The notes below the pieces were generated by a model, which saw only the letters and a list, made by a program, of their open reading frames with translations, made no database searches and was not told the DNA's origin. The position numbers and the translations under genes are program-made. DNA of 48,729 nt from Actinomycetes bacterium (GTDB taxonomy: Bacteria; Actinomycetota; JAICYB01): the NCBI GenBank assembly GCA_025934435.1, contig JAICYB010000019.1, positions 1 to 48,729 on the forward strand. The letters are read 5' to 3'. How positions within the stretch are numbered: the first letter of the stretch is position 1; every line of letters starts with the position of its first letter. Below are positions 40,720 through 48,729 of this stretch, in pieces.

Positions 40720-42149
40720 TCCGCCGGGACGCCGGCCGCCGCGAACAGCTCGCGGTAACCGTCCTTGATGGAGCGGATCAACAGATCGAGATCGGTGACG
40801 GCGGCGGGGTCCGTTTGCACCCCCATGAACAGCGTTCCCGCGTACGACATGACGGTGATATTCCACGCCGTTCCCGCGACGGGGCCCATCGGATAGAAGT
40901 GCGTCGCCTTCGCTCCGGCGACGTACACGTGGAAGGGCGCGCCGCGCACGTTCGACGTCGCGAAGTCGATGCGCGCGGCCTGGCTTCGTCCGATCCCCGT
41001 GACGACGGACGTCGGCAGCAGGTTCGCGAGGCCGGACAACGCACCCATCAGGTCGGCGCCACCCGTCACTTCGCCCCGCCGGGAGCCCATCGCGTCCTTC
41101 AATTCGTTGAAGCGCTCGACGGGATCCTTCTTGCCGCCTTCGATATGGACGATCGACGGTGTGAACGCATTGCCGCCCGCCGACGCGTCATTCCGTGTCG
41201 ACACCACGAACGTCGCGTTCAGGAACGGCACCTCGACGTCGTAGAACTCGTGGTACTTCATCGCTCCGATCGCGGCGCCGGTGACGAAGAAGTCGTTGAG
41301 CGAACCGCCGAGGTGCTTTGCGGCTTCGCGTGCGGCGTCGAACGGCACGTCGAGCACGTCGAAGTCGCGGTGACGGCTGCGTTCCTTCCAGAGCGGAGAG
41401 CCGGGTCCGCTGCCGCCGAGTTGTCCCCGCGCGGACTCGACGGCCTTCGTCACGTTTGAAACCGCTTCAGCGACACGCGGCGGATCGGCGGCGACGAGCG
41501 CGGCTTCACCAACCGTTCGCCGGACGATGCCGAGGAGGCGGCGCAGCGTATGCGCCGTCGTGCTCACGACAGAGCTCGCGAAGTCCTCGTCCGGTGCTTC
41601 GTCCGGCGTGGCGTTCAGGATCTCCTTCAGATCGACCTCGGGCGGCATCGCCGGGCGCTCCTCGAGATCCATGTAGCGCTCCGCGAGACGGACGCCGCCC
41701 TCGCCGTCGGTCACGGTGTGATGCAGCTTGCTGAACAGCGCGCCGCGTCCTTCCGAGAGTCCGTCGATCACGACGAACTGCCAGAGCGGCCTCGTCCTGT
41801 CGAACGGTTCGCGGAGGAGCGTGCAGCAGAGGTCGTACAGCTGACGGTCGTTGCCCGGCTTCGGCAGCGAGAGGTGGCGGAAGTGGTAATCGAGCTCGAA
41901 CTCGCGGTCGGGGATCCATGCCGGGGGAGCGAGGCGTCCGAGTACGGGAGCGACGCGTTCGCGCAGACGCGGGATCTCCGCGACGGCCTGAGCGATCTTC
42001 CGACGCAGGTACTCGAAGTCGAGCGTTTTCTCGCAGATCGTGACGGAGCCGATGTTCGACGACAGACGCGGATCGTGCTCGACGTTCCACATCATCGCTT
42101 CGGCGTCGCTCATCTTCGACTCGAAGCGCATCTCGCGGTCGGGCGCCAT
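40716..42149 (-). CDS. Wax ester synthase/diacylglycerol acyltransferase (WS/DGAT family)
   Basis: 477 residues from ATG 42149. N-terminal M-S-D-A-E-A-M-M-W motif, catalytic H-H-T-V-T-D-G (143-149, HHxxxDG), and C-terminal N-V-R-G-A-P and G-P-V-A-G-T-A-W-N-I-T-V-M-S-Y, all typical. Forms storage triacylglycerol or wax esters from acyl-CoA. Its stop overlaps the HAD-PlsC start, so the pair is one operon. Divergent from the proteasome activator gene with 35 bases between starts. Confidence 0.93.
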   Translation of the reverse strand: MAPDREMRFESKMSDAEAMMWNVEHDPRLSSNIGSVTICEKTLDFEYLRRKIAQAVAEIPRLRERVAPVLGRLAPPAWIPDREFELDYHFRHLSLPKPGNDRQLYDLCCTLLREPFDRTRPLWQFVVIDGLSEGRGALFSKLHHTVTDGEGGVRLAERYMDLEERPAMPPEVDLKEILNATPDEAPDEDFASSVVSTTAHTLRRLLGIVRRTVGEAALVAADPPRVAEAVSNVTKAVESARGQLGGSGPGSPLWKERSRHRDFDVLDVPFDAAREAAKHLGGSLNDFFVTGAAIGAMKYHEFYDVEVPFLNATFVVSTRNDASAGGNAFTPSIVHIEGGKKDPVERFNELKDAMGSRRGEVTGGADLMGALSGLANLLPTSVVTGIGRSQAARIDFATSNVRGAPFHVYVAGAKATHFYPMGPVAGTAWNITVMSYAGTLFMGVQTDPAAVTDLDLLIRSIKDGYRELFAAAGVPAE

Positions 42150-42184
42150 GGAGGCCTGAGTCTACGCTTCCGGGTATCGTCGGG

Positions 42185-42580
42185 GTGTTGACGACCGACC
42201 AAACCCCGCAGCAGCCGCCCGTCACCGACGCGTCGAAGCTCCTGCGTATCGGGACGATGATCCGCGAGCTGCTCAACGAAGCGCGCCGCGCGCCCCTCGA
42301 CGAGGACGGACGTGAGCACCTTCGCGAGATCTACACGAAATCGGTCGCCGAGCTGAGAGAGGTGCTCTCCCCCGAACTTCGGGGCGAACTCGACGATCTG
42401 ACCGTGCCGCTGGACGGAACGGCTCCGTCCGAATCGGAATTGCTCGTCGCGCAGGCGCAGATCGTGGGCTGGCTGGAGGGGCTGTTCCACGGCCTGCAGG
42501 CGTCCGCGATGGCGCAATTCGCGCAGCAGCAGCAAGCTGCGCGGGTCCTTCCGGACGCCGATACGTCCGGTTACCTCTAG
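42185..42580 (+). CDS. bpa: Bacterial proteasome activator (Bpa/PafE family)
   Basis: 131 residues. The core S-K-L-L-R-I-G-T-M-I-R-E-L-L-N-E...A-P-L-D-E, L-R-E-I-Y, L-R-G-E-L-D-D-L-T-V-P and I-V-G-W-L-E-G-L-F-H-G is the Bpa/PafE (DUF2587) signature. The protein forms ATP-independent rings capping the 20S proteasome. The C-terminus ends T-S-G-Y-L, matching the G-Q-Y-L tail that opens the proteasome gate with its penultimate Tyr. Start GTG 42185 (or TTG 42188); the ribosome-binding site is weak. Implies that the genome encodes a 20S proteasome, which is not in this window. Confidence 0.9.
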   Translation: MLTTDQTPQQPPVTDASKLLRIGTMIRELLNEARRAPLDEDGREHLREIYTKSVAELREVLSPELRGELDDLTVPLDGTAPSESELLVAQAQIVGWLEGLFHGLQASAMAQFAQQQQAARVLPDADTSGYL

Positions 42581-42619
42581 AACCCGACCGGGTACCTCCT
42601 TGGGAAGAAAGGAGGCGAC

Positions 42620-43186
42620 ATGGCGTACGTACGCAGTGATTACGATGCGCCACCGCTCGTGCAGTGGCGCGCAGTCTTTGCCGGCGCTGTTATCGGGATC
42701 GGCGTGCTGATCCTTCTGTCCGCGCTGTTCGCGGCCATCGGCTTCGGCGCGCATTCCACGACGGTCTCCGGCAACTTCCGGTGGTTCGAAGCCGGCTCGG
42801 CGATCTTCGCGATGTTCCTCGGCGCGTATCTCGCGGCGTGGTTCTCCGGCGTTCGCGGTTTCGGCTCCGGTATCGCCAACGCGATGACCCTGTGGGGTCT
42901 GACCGTCCTCGGCGTGGTGCTCGTTGCCGTTCCGTCGGTCATGAGCATCTTCAACCTGAAGCTCGCGTTCCTGTCGTCGACGACCACCAGTGGTGCCGTC
43001 GCCGCGACGGGTTCGTCGCCGCACGCCGTGCTGTGGACCACTTTCTGGGCCATCGTTGTCGGCCTCGGAGCGGCTCTGCTCGGTGGGATCCTCGGCGGCG
43101 TGATGCCGCGGGCGTACTACGGAGCGGCTCCCGTCTACGACGAGACCCGCGCTGCCCCGCCGGTCGAGTATCGCCGCGCTGGGTAG
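42620..43186 (+). CDS. Membrane protein with about four transmembrane helices
   Basis: 188 residues; AAAGGAGGCGAC before ATG 42620 is an ideal ribosome-binding site. Hydrophobic helices at about 18-42, 60-78, 85-108 and 137-160 (W-R-A-V-F-A-G-A-V-I-G-I-G-V at the start of the first). The arrangement of W-R-A-V-F-A-G near the N-terminus and A-W-F-S-G later resembles small Actinobacteria/Proteobacteria membrane proteins annotated as hypothetical. The C-terminal tail is cytoplasmic, with Tyr/Arg/Pro. Followed by a strong terminator. Confidence 0.75.
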   Translation: MAYVRSDYDAPPLVQWRAVFAGAVIGIGVLILLSALFAAIGFGAHSTTVSGNFRWFEAGSAIFAMFLGAYLAAWFSGVRGFGSGIANAMTLWGLTVLGVVLVAVPSVMSIFNLKLAFLSSTTTSGAVAATGSSPHAVLWTTFWAIVVGLGAALLGGILGGVMPRAYYGAAPVYDETRAAPPVEYRRAG

Positions 43187-43205
43187 CTGAAGCTCGAGCA
43201 TTGGG

Positions 43206-43241
43206 AAAAGTGCCCTGTCCGGGTGTGGGCGGGGCACTTTT
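43206..43241 (+). terminator. Intrinsic terminator
   Basis: AAAAGTGCCC (43206-43215) pairs with GGGCACTTTT (43232-43241), a 10-bp stem with a 16-base loop, followed by TC then a T-rich TTTATA. Located 19 bases after the membrane protein gene. The best terminator in the window. Confidence 0.9.
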
Positions 43242-43259
43242 TCGTTTATAACGAGACAC

Positions 43260-44108
43260 GTGGAAACGCGGCGGCTCGGTCGGACGGAACACCAGTCATC
43301 GCTCGCGATCCTGGGCGGAGCTGCGTTCGCGCAGTGTTCGTCCGAGGAGGCCGAGCGCGGATTCCACGACGCGATCGCGCGAGGCCTGAACCATCTCGAC
43401 ATCGCGCCGCGCTACGGCGCCGCCGAAGACCTTGTCGGTCCGTTCGTTCCCGCTGTGCGCGACAAGTTGTTCGTCGCGTGCAAGACGACCCGCCGCAACG
43501 CCGACGGTGTTCGCGCGCAACTCGAAGAATCACTGACGAAGCTCGGTTGCGATTCGTTCGACCTGTACCAGATGCACGCCGTCACCGATCTCGAAGTCCT
43601 CGAGGACCGTACGGCTGCCGCCGAAGAGATCTTGCGGGCCCGAGATGAGGGCCTCGTCCGCTTCGTGGGGATCACCGGCCACAACGACGGCGCACCGGCC
43701 GCGCATCTCGAAGCGTTGAAGCGGTTCGATCTCGACACGGTGATGTTCCCGGTGAATGCGCGTATGTGGTCGCAGTCGGATTACCGCCGTGACGCGGACG
43801 CGTTGCTCGAGCTGTGTGCCGCGCGGGACGTCGGTGTGATGGCGATCAAGGCTGCCGCCCGCAAGCCGTGGACGTCAGACGACCGTTTCGCGACCACGTG
43901 GTACGAGCCGTGGCCCGATCCGTCCGCCGGCATCGCGTTCACGCTTTCGGTGCCGGGTGTGCACGCGTTCTGCACGCCGGGAGATCTTGCGATGCTGCGC
44001 GAGTCGATCACCGCGGCCGAGGGCTTCGTCCCACTGGACGACGACGCTCGGAACGCCGCGGTCGAAGCCGCCGCCGAGCTCCCGTCGATCTTCCCGCTCG
44101 GGGCGTAG
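43260..44108 (+). CDS. Aldo/keto reductase family protein
   Basis: 282 residues from GTG 43260, right after the terminator. AKR barrel motifs: L-G-R-T at the start, L-N-H-L-D-I-A-P-R-Y-G with Asp and Tyr of the catalytic tetrad, A-C-K-T-T-R-R for the Lys, and D-L-Y-Q-M-H for the His. The C-terminal NADP-binding part is variant, ending with F-T-L-S-V-P-G-V-H-A-F-C-T-P-G. The common R-x-S-N/Q phosphate motif is not obvious. Probably an NAD(P)H-dependent oxidoreductase of unknown substrate. Confidence 0.87.
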   Translation: METRRLGRTEHQSSLAILGGAAFAQCSSEEAERGFHDAIARGLNHLDIAPRYGAAEDLVGPFVPAVRDKLFVACKTTRRNADGVRAQLEESLTKLGCDSFDLYQMHAVTDLEVLEDRTAAAEEILRARDEGLVRFVGITGHNDGAPAAHLEALKRFDLDTVMFPVNARMWSQSDYRRDADALLELCAARDVGVMAIKAAARKPWTSDDRFATTWYEPWPDPSAGIAFTLSVPGVHAFCTPGDLAMLRESITAAEGFVPLDDDARNAAVEAAAELPSIFPLGA

Positions 44109-44122
44109 ATTCCGCAGAAGCG

Positions 44123-45175
44123 CTAGGGCGTCACCAGGATCTTGCAGTGGTCGTCGGGATTCGCGAGGTCCGTGAACGCTTGCGGCACGCCCTCGATCCC
44201 GACTTCACCCGTGATCAGCGGACGAACATCGATCTCCTCCGACGCGATCGCATTCAGCGTCGACGCGAACTCGAACGGGTCGTAGCCGAGGGCGAACCGG
44301 ATCTCGAGCTCCTTGCCGATCCCGATGATCGGACGAACCGTGTCGTTCTCCATGCACACGCCGACGACGAGCACGCGCGCCATGCGTGGTGCGTCCTTCA
44401 TCGCTTGATCGAGCATCCCCGGGACGCCGACGGCTTCGAAGATGACGACGGGCTTGACCCCGTCGACGCGGCGCCACGCTTCGACGGCCGGTTCTTCACG
44501 CGGATCAACCGCTTCATGCGCACCCATCGTGAGCGCGAGCTTGCGCCGCGCCGGCGAGAAATCGGCGGCGACGATCGGTTCGACGTCGAGGCGACGGAGC
44601 GCGGAGATCACGGCGAGGCCGACGGGACCGGCGCCGAGGACGACCGCTGCTTCACCGGCTTTGATGCCGGAGCGATTGACGGCATGCAGCCCAACGGCCA
44701 TCGGTTCGGTCAACGCGGCGTGCCGCGGATCGCAACCGTCCGGGATCTTCAAGGCCAAGGGCGCGGCGAGCACCATGTATTCCGCGTATCCGCCGCCGTA
44801 GGTGTTCGAGTACGCACCGATCGGTTCGATCATGTTGTTCGGATCGGACGAACCCGTGAGCATCACCGGGATCGACACGACGCTGTCGCCGACGCCGACG
44901 GCGCCTTGCGTGTCCGGGCCGAAGTCGAGCACTTCCGCGGAGAACTCGTGGCCCATCACGATGTCTCGTCCGAGGTCGAGACCGGACGTGCCGATCGGGC
45001 CGAGCTCCTGACCGACCTGCACCATCTGCTCGGCGAACTTCAGGAAGTGCAGGTCGCTCCCGCAGATGCCGCAGGCGATCGTCTTCACGAGGATCTGTCC
45101 GGGCCCGGGCTTCGGTTCCGGCACGTCGTCGACGACGAGATTGTTCGGCCCCCGCATCACGGCTGCGCGCATCAT
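44123..45175 (-). CDS. Zinc-dependent alcohol dehydrogenase (MDR family)
   Basis: 350 residues from ATG 45175 with AAGGAGAG just upstream. Catalytic zinc site: C-G-I-C-G-S-D (Cys35-Asp41 region) and G-H-E-F-S (His-Glu). The structural four-Cys zinc loop is absent: the segment after G-H-E carries no CxxCxxC. Rossmann motif G-A-G-P-V-G at about 180-185. The insertion before G-H-E (G-P-I-G-T-S-G-L-D-L-G-R) is longer than in standard ADH. Last gene of the operon with the FAD enzyme and the ABC transporter (6-base gap); substrate unknown. Confidence 0.88.
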   Translation of the reverse strand: MMRAAVMRGPNNLVVDDVPEPKPGPGQILVKTIACGICGSDLHFLKFAEQMVQVGQELGPIGTSGLDLGRDIVMGHEFSAEVLDFGPDTQGAVGVGDSVVSIPVMLTGSSDPNNMIEPIGAYSNTYGGGYAEYMVLAAPLALKIPDGCDPRHAALTEPMAVGLHAVNRSGIKAGEAAVVLGAGPVGLAVISALRRLDVEPIVAADFSPARRKLALTMGAHEAVDPREEPAVEAWRRVDGVKPVVIFEAVGVPGMLDQAMKDAPRMARVLVVGVCMENDTVRPIIGIGKELEIRFALGYDPFEFASTLNAIASEEIDVRPLITGEVGIEGVPQAFTDLANPDDHCKILVTP

Positions 45176-45181
45176 CTCTCC

Positions 45182-46549
45182 TTAGCTATGAACCTGAAGT
45201 AGGAACGTCTCGCGGTCGGGACCGGGAAGCGGCTCCGGCTCGCGCTCACCGCGACGGGACCAGGCTTCGAGCACGCGCGGCATGATCGACTGGTCCGTCA
45301 GCATGGCGTACGGCGAGGAGAGCAGGTTGAAGCCGCGCGTCCAGACGCGCGACACCTCAGCGTCGGTGCGGACGAGATGGAAGAGCCCGTCCTGGACGAC
45401 GGACCGCATGTACTCGTCGGCCTCCGACAGCTTCTCGCCGCGCGCGACTTGCGCATTAACGCGGTCCTGCGCGACGGACGCTTCGTACCACGGAACCAGT
45501 TCGCGCTTCGTCGCTTCGTCCAACGCGAGCTCGATCTGATTCCCCGCTCGGATCGCGTCGACGAGCAGCGTCCCGTGGACGAGGCCGAGCGAGCAGCCGC
45601 GTCCGTACAAGGGATTCGTACAGACGGACGAATCCCCGATAGCTACGAATCCCGTGACCCGCGGCTTCCCGTCTCGGACGAACCACCGCACGCGGTTGAT
45701 CAGTCCGCCCATGTAGTGGAGGTCGCCGATCGGTTCGGAAACGGCAGGGTCCGCCCAGATCCGCATGAGATCGACGAGCATCACGGCCGCGTCGAAACGC
45801 GCCGGATCGCGGAGGTCGCGCATCTCGTCGTCGTCCGTTGCGTGCGCGATCGTGATCGAGAACGTGTCGTTGTCCCCTCGGAAGACGGCGAACTTCATGT
45901 AGCCGAGATCGGCTCCCATGAAGGGGAACGGGTTCGGCGCATCGCCGCGCAACCGGTAGAACCTCGACAGGTACACGATGCCCGTGTCGCTCTTCTCCTC
46001 CGGGACGTCGAGCATCGAGACGAGTCGCGACGGCCGTCCCGTTGCGTCGATGACGAGATCGGCGTGCTCGTCGCCGTGATCGGTGCGCACACCTGTGACG
46101 TGTGTTCCGTCCATCAGCAGGCCGGTGACGCCGACGCCGTCGCGCAGATCGATGCCGGCTGCGTCGAGCGCGACCTTGCGAAGCGTCCATTCGAAGGTCG
46201 TCCGCCGGCAGGCGAGCATCACGAGGTCTTCGTCGCCGGGTTGCGGCGTCTTGTCCTCGATCGTGGACGGAACCATGTCCGCCCAGCCGACCTCGCGGAC
46301 GCCCGACTCGAGCAACGCGGCGCGAACTTCCGGAAGCTGATCGCGGAGCAGGTTGCGTCCGCGCGCGAGAAACGCGTGCGAGTGACGGACCTGCGGCGCG
46401 CCGCGCCGGTCCCAGTGGAACGCTTCGTCGGGATCGGCCGGAAGGGGAGTGGCGTCTCGTTCGAGCAGCACGACGTCGTGACCGTCACGCGCGAGCAGCA
46501 ACGCCGTTCCTAAGCCGGCAACGCCTGCCCCAACGACGATCGCGCGCAT
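45182..46549 (-). CDS. FAD-dependent monooxygenase/oxidoreductase
   Basis: 455 residues from ATG 46549. FAD-binding G-A-G-V-A-G-L-G (8-15) with E-R-D after the second strand; D-A-T-G-R-P-S-R-L middle motif; and G-D-S-S-V-C-T-N-P-L-Y-G-R-G-C-S-L-G, the second FAD signature of p-hydroxybenzoate-hydroxylase-fold enzymes. W-D-R-R-G-A-P-Q-V-R-H-S-H-A-F near residue 47 is conserved in a group often annotated as FAD-dependent oxidoreductase/geranylgeranyl-reductase-like. Substrate unknown. 12 bases from the ABC ATPase gene, 6 from the dehydrogenase gene. Confidence 0.87.
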   Translation of the reverse strand: MRAIVVGAGVAGLGTALLLARDGHDVVLLERDATPLPADPDEAFHWDRRGAPQVRHSHAFLARGRNLLRDQLPEVRAALLESGVREVGWADMVPSTIEDKTPQPGDEDLVMLACRRTTFEWTLRKVALDAAGIDLRDGVGVTGLLMDGTHVTGVRTDHGDEHADLVIDATGRPSRLVSMLDVPEEKSDTGIVYLSRFYRLRGDAPNPFPFMGADLGYMKFAVFRGDNDTFSITIAHATDDDEMRDLRDPARFDAAVMLVDLMRIWADPAVSEPIGDLHYMGGLINRVRWFVRDGKPRVTGFVAIGDSSVCTNPLYGRGCSLGLVHGTLLVDAIRAGNQIELALDEATKRELVPWYEASVAQDRVNAQVARGEKLSEADEYMRSVVQDGLFHLVRTDAEVSRVWTRGFNLLSSPYAMLTDQSIMPRVLEAWSRRGEREPEPLPGPDRETFLLQVHS

Positions 46550-46561
46550 ATAGCGCGGATG

Positions 46562-47239
46562 CTACCGGACGGCTTCGGTGTGTCCGTCTTCGATCGCGAC
46601 GACGCGCGACGACGCTTTCGCGAGCTCTTGATCGTGCGTCGCCACGACGAGCGTCGCGCCGTGCTCGCCGGATAGCCAGCCGAGCAGTTCGATGATCTCT
46701 TGACCCGTCCGTCGATCGAGGTTGCCCGTCGGTTCGTCCGCGAAGATCACGCGCGGATCGTTCGCGAGCGATCGCGCGACCGCGACGCGTTGCTGTTCGC
46801 CGCCGGAAAGTTGCGAGGGGAGGTGCGGCGCGCGTTCGCCGAGCCCGACCTCTTCGAGACGTTCCTGCGCGACGCGCCGGCGGTCGTCGGGCTTGATGCC
46901 CGTCGGTGCGAGGGCCGCTTCGATGTTCTGCGCGGCGGTGAGCGTCGGGATCAGGTTGAACTGCTGGAAGACGAAACCGAACGTCTTCAGTCGAACGCCC
47001 GCGAGCGCGCTGTCGCTCATCGATCCGAGATCTTGCCCTTCGAAGGACACGACTCCGGACGTCGGGCGGTCCATCCCGCCGAGCAATTGCAGGAGCGTCG
47101 ACTTCCCCGAACCGGACGGACCGATCAGACACACGAACTCGCCCGGTTCGATGTCGAGCGACACGCCGTCGACGGCGCGCACTTCGTTCGGCGCTTTGCC
47201 GAACGTACGCGAGACGTCCTTGAGCTCGAAGAGGCTCAT
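46562..47239 (-). CDS. ABC transporter ATP-binding protein (MacB/LolD type)
   Basis: 225 residues from ATG 47239, which overlaps the permease stop (ATGA); the longer frame upstream lies in the permease. Walker A G-P-S-G-S-G-K-S-T, signature L-S-G-G-E-Q-Q-R-V-A, Walker B V-I-F-A-D-E-P-T-G-N-L-D, H-loop A-T-H-D-Q-E. The E-P-T-G-N-L-D and Q-F-N-L-I-P-T patterns are those of MacB/LolD/FtsE-like ATPases, coupling to FtsX-type permeases. Confidence 0.94.
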   Translation of the reverse strand: MSLFELKDVSRTFGKAPNEVRAVDGVSLDIEPGEFVCLIGPSGSGKSTLLQLLGGMDRPTSGVVSFEGQDLGSMSDSALAGVRLKTFGFVFQQFNLIPTLTAAQNIEAALAPTGIKPDDRRRVAQERLEEVGLGERAPHLPSQLSGGEQQRVAVARSLANDPRVIFADEPTGNLDRRTGQEIIELLGWLSGEHGATLVVATHDQELAKASSRVVAIEDGHTEAVR

Positions 47240-48729
47240 CCGACGTCCCGCATCGCATCGGCCGGACGGAGCCGTGCCGCGCGCATCGCGCCGATCAGAC
47301 CGGCGGCGAGTCCGCCGACGATCGCAAGCGCGCCGGCGATGATCAGCCACTCGACACTGATGGGAGCCGTGAGCTTCACCGCTTGTTGCGCGTTGGCGGC
47401 AGCGAATCGTCCGAAGCCGAACGGTCCGCCGCCTCGTCCGAAGCCGGGGCCGTTGTCGACGGGTCGCGCCGTGAGCGACGGCGCGAAGGCACCGAGCACC
47501 GCGGACGCGAGCACACCGAGACCGATGCCGACGATGCCGCCGAGTAACCCCTGCGTCACCGTCTCGCCGACGATCTGCCGGACGACGAGCTTCGGCGCCC
47601 AACCGATCGCCTTCAATGTGCCGAGCTCACGCGTGCGCTTCGCGACCGACGACAGTGTGAGGAAGATCGCGATCAGGAAGGCGGAGATCAGTCCGACCAG
47701 CGCGAGGACGAGCCCGAGACGCTTGATGAGGTTCCCGGAGTCGACGAGCGACCCCGCTACCTGCTTCGCGAGGTCGGACGCATCCGAAACGCTCGACGCC
47801 GGTATGTCCTTCGAGATCGCGCTCGACACCGTCGGCACCTTCGATGCGGACGAAGCACGCGCGTAGACGATGTTCACCTCGCCCGTGTGGCCGGAAACGG
47901 TCTGCAGATCCTGTTTCGTGGTGTAGATGTCGGCGGCCTGTCCACCGAGCGGCGGTTCGACGATGCCGACGACCTTGAACGACGTCGTCTTCATCGTGAT
48001 CGTCGATCCGACGCTGAGCTTGTTCGCGCTCGCGTAGCTCTGCGAGACCATCGCTTGCCCGTTGCCGCCGAGGAAGTTGCCCTTCGTCACCTGCTCGGGC
48101 GTGATCATCCCGATGTCGGCGTTCGGGTCGATGCCCGCAACGGTGTACGTGCGGGACTGGATGTTCGTCTGCGGCGTGTTGACGTTCGTCGTGAGGTTCT
48201 GACGCGGGATGCGGAACGTGAACGCTTGATTGGCGAACCTCGCCGGCAAGCACTTCTGCACGGCGGCGAATCGTCCGCCTCCGCGACCGCCGTCACCGCC
48301 ACCGAAGCCGCCGCCGTCTCCGCCGCCGGGGGACGGCGTATCCGCGGGTGTGTTGGCCGCCATGCACGAATTGAACGCGCTCTGCTCGGCCGGAGTCATC
48401 GGTGCGATCTTCTGCGTCTGCGTCACGGTTTGCCCGCCGGCTTGGATCGTCGCCGTGATCTTGGGGATCGTCCCGGACTGGTGGATGCCTCGGAGCACGA
48501 GCGCCGTCGACGTCGTATCGACGCCCGTGACGTGCGAGATCTGCGTTGGCTCACTCGTGCCGAAGGCGGGTTGGGTGTCGAAGAACGTGTCGGTCGAGAA
48601 CTTGTCGCCGGGTTTTCCGAGCTTCGAAAGGTCGGTCTGCAGACCGCCGGACAGCAATGCGACCGCTCCACCGGGGAGGAAGTTCTGCTTCGTCACCGTG
48701 AGGTCCGTCCCGACACCGGCGAGCGGACC
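47236..48729 (-). CDS. ABC transporter permease, MacB/FtsX family (N-terminus outside the window)
   Basis: The frame is open to the right edge of the window, so only the C-terminal 497 codons are present. An extracytoplasmic MacB-like core (about the first 330 residues seen) has a Gly-rich low-complexity insert (G-G-G-D-G-G-G-F-G-G-G-D-G-G). Three transmembrane helices follow (L-V-L-A-L-V-G-L-I-S-A-F-L-I-A-I-F, then G-L-L-G-G-I-V-G-I-G-L-G-V-L, then L-I-I-A-G-A-L-A-I-V-G-G-L-A), with K-R-T-R-E-L-G-T-L-K-A-I-G after the first, the FtsX-domain signature. It ends A-R-L-R-P-A-D-A-M-R-D-V-G. Export or envelope-related function; cargo unknown. Confidence 0.92.
   Translation of the reverse strand, partial: GPLAGVGTDLTVTKQNFLPGGAVALLSGGLQTDLSKLGKPGDKFSTDTFFDTQPAFGTSEPTQISHVTGVDTTSTALVLRGIHQSGTIPKITATIQAGGQTVTQTQKIAPMTPAEQSAFNSCMAANTPADTPSPGGGDGGGFGGGDGGRGGGRFAAVQKCLPARFANQAFTFRIPRQNLTTNVNTPQTNIQSRTYTVAGIDPNADIGMITPEQVTKGNFLGGNGQAMVSQSYASANKLSVGSTITMKTTSFKVVGIVEPPLGGQAADIYTTKQDLQTVSGHTGEVNIVYARASSASKVPTVSSAISKDIPASSVSDASDLAKQVAGSLVDSGNLIKRLGLVLALVGLISAFLIAIFLTLSSVAKRTRELGTLKAIGWAPKLVVRQIVGETVTQGLLGGIVGIGLGVLASAVLGAFAPSLTARPVDNGPGFGRGGGPFGFGRFAAANAQQAVKLTAPISVEWLIIAGALAIVGGLAAGLIGAMRAARLRPADAMRDVG

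Overview
The window is high-GC DNA with dense gene packing, frequent GTG/TTG starts and many 4-base ATGA/GTGA overlaps. Its gene content points to an actinomycete-type bacterium (Actinomycetota): a Bpa/PafE-like proteasome activator ending in Tyr-Leu, a UvrD2-type helicase with a C-terminal HRDC domain, a wax ester/DGAT-family acyltransferase beside a HAD-PlsC fusion (an arrangement I recall from mycobacteria), and a cluster resembling the mycobacterial ini genes. I cannot place it below phylum; an uncultured or deep-branching lineage is a guess.

Layout. (1) 1-9063: a translationally coupled alpha-glucan/trehalose operon on the + strand: 3' end of a maltokinase gene, malQ, glgB, treZ, glgX, treY. 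(2) 9110-10594: a small degenerate NERD-like protein, a possible 34-residue basic peptide, and a thioredoxin-fold SELENOPROTEIN read through an in-frame TGA at 9989-9991, with a SECIS-like hairpin just downstream (10006-10022). (3) 10582-21269: an ini-like cell-envelope island. On the minus strand are two dynamin-like GTPases, a membrane-anchored Hsp70 lacking the substrate-binding domain, and a DUF4399-like membrane protein, all coupled by 4-base overlaps. Divergently, on the + strand, are three low-complexity proteins preceded by a short leader ORF. (4) 21425-25448: UvrD2 helicase, a small secreted or lipoprotein-like protein, an ECF sigma factor with a coupled membrane protein carrying a BsuPI domain, and a zinc-ribbon protein.

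(5) 25637-31461: an accessory-looking stretch with a zinc-finger NERD nuclease, two VapBC-type toxin-antitoxin pairs, two very small genes, and a DUF2075-type helicase with an N-terminal PD-(D/E)xK-like nuclease domain whose codon use is visibly less GC-rich. An SCP2 sterol-carrier protein and a hypothetical gene are interspersed. (6) 31775-35266: a GNAT acetyltransferase and a family of secreted Gly/Asn-rich beta-helix proteins: two intact copies and one collapsed by an internal deletion. (7) 35297-43186: housekeeping genes: sigma-70 factor, DEAD-box RNA helicase with a structured leader, TypA/BipA, HAD-PlsC acyltransferase with a WS/DGAT enzyme, proteasome activator, and a membrane protein closed by a clear terminator. 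(8) 43260-48729: an aldo/keto reductase, then a minus-strand operon of ABC permease (cut by the window edge), ABC ATPase, FAD-dependent oxidoreductase and zinc alcohol dehydrogenase.

The strongest non-routine signals are the Sec-containing redoxin with its SECIS, and the ini-like dynamin/Hsp70/low-complexity-protein island. No rRNA, tRNA, CRISPR array, insertion sequence or phage gene was recognised.
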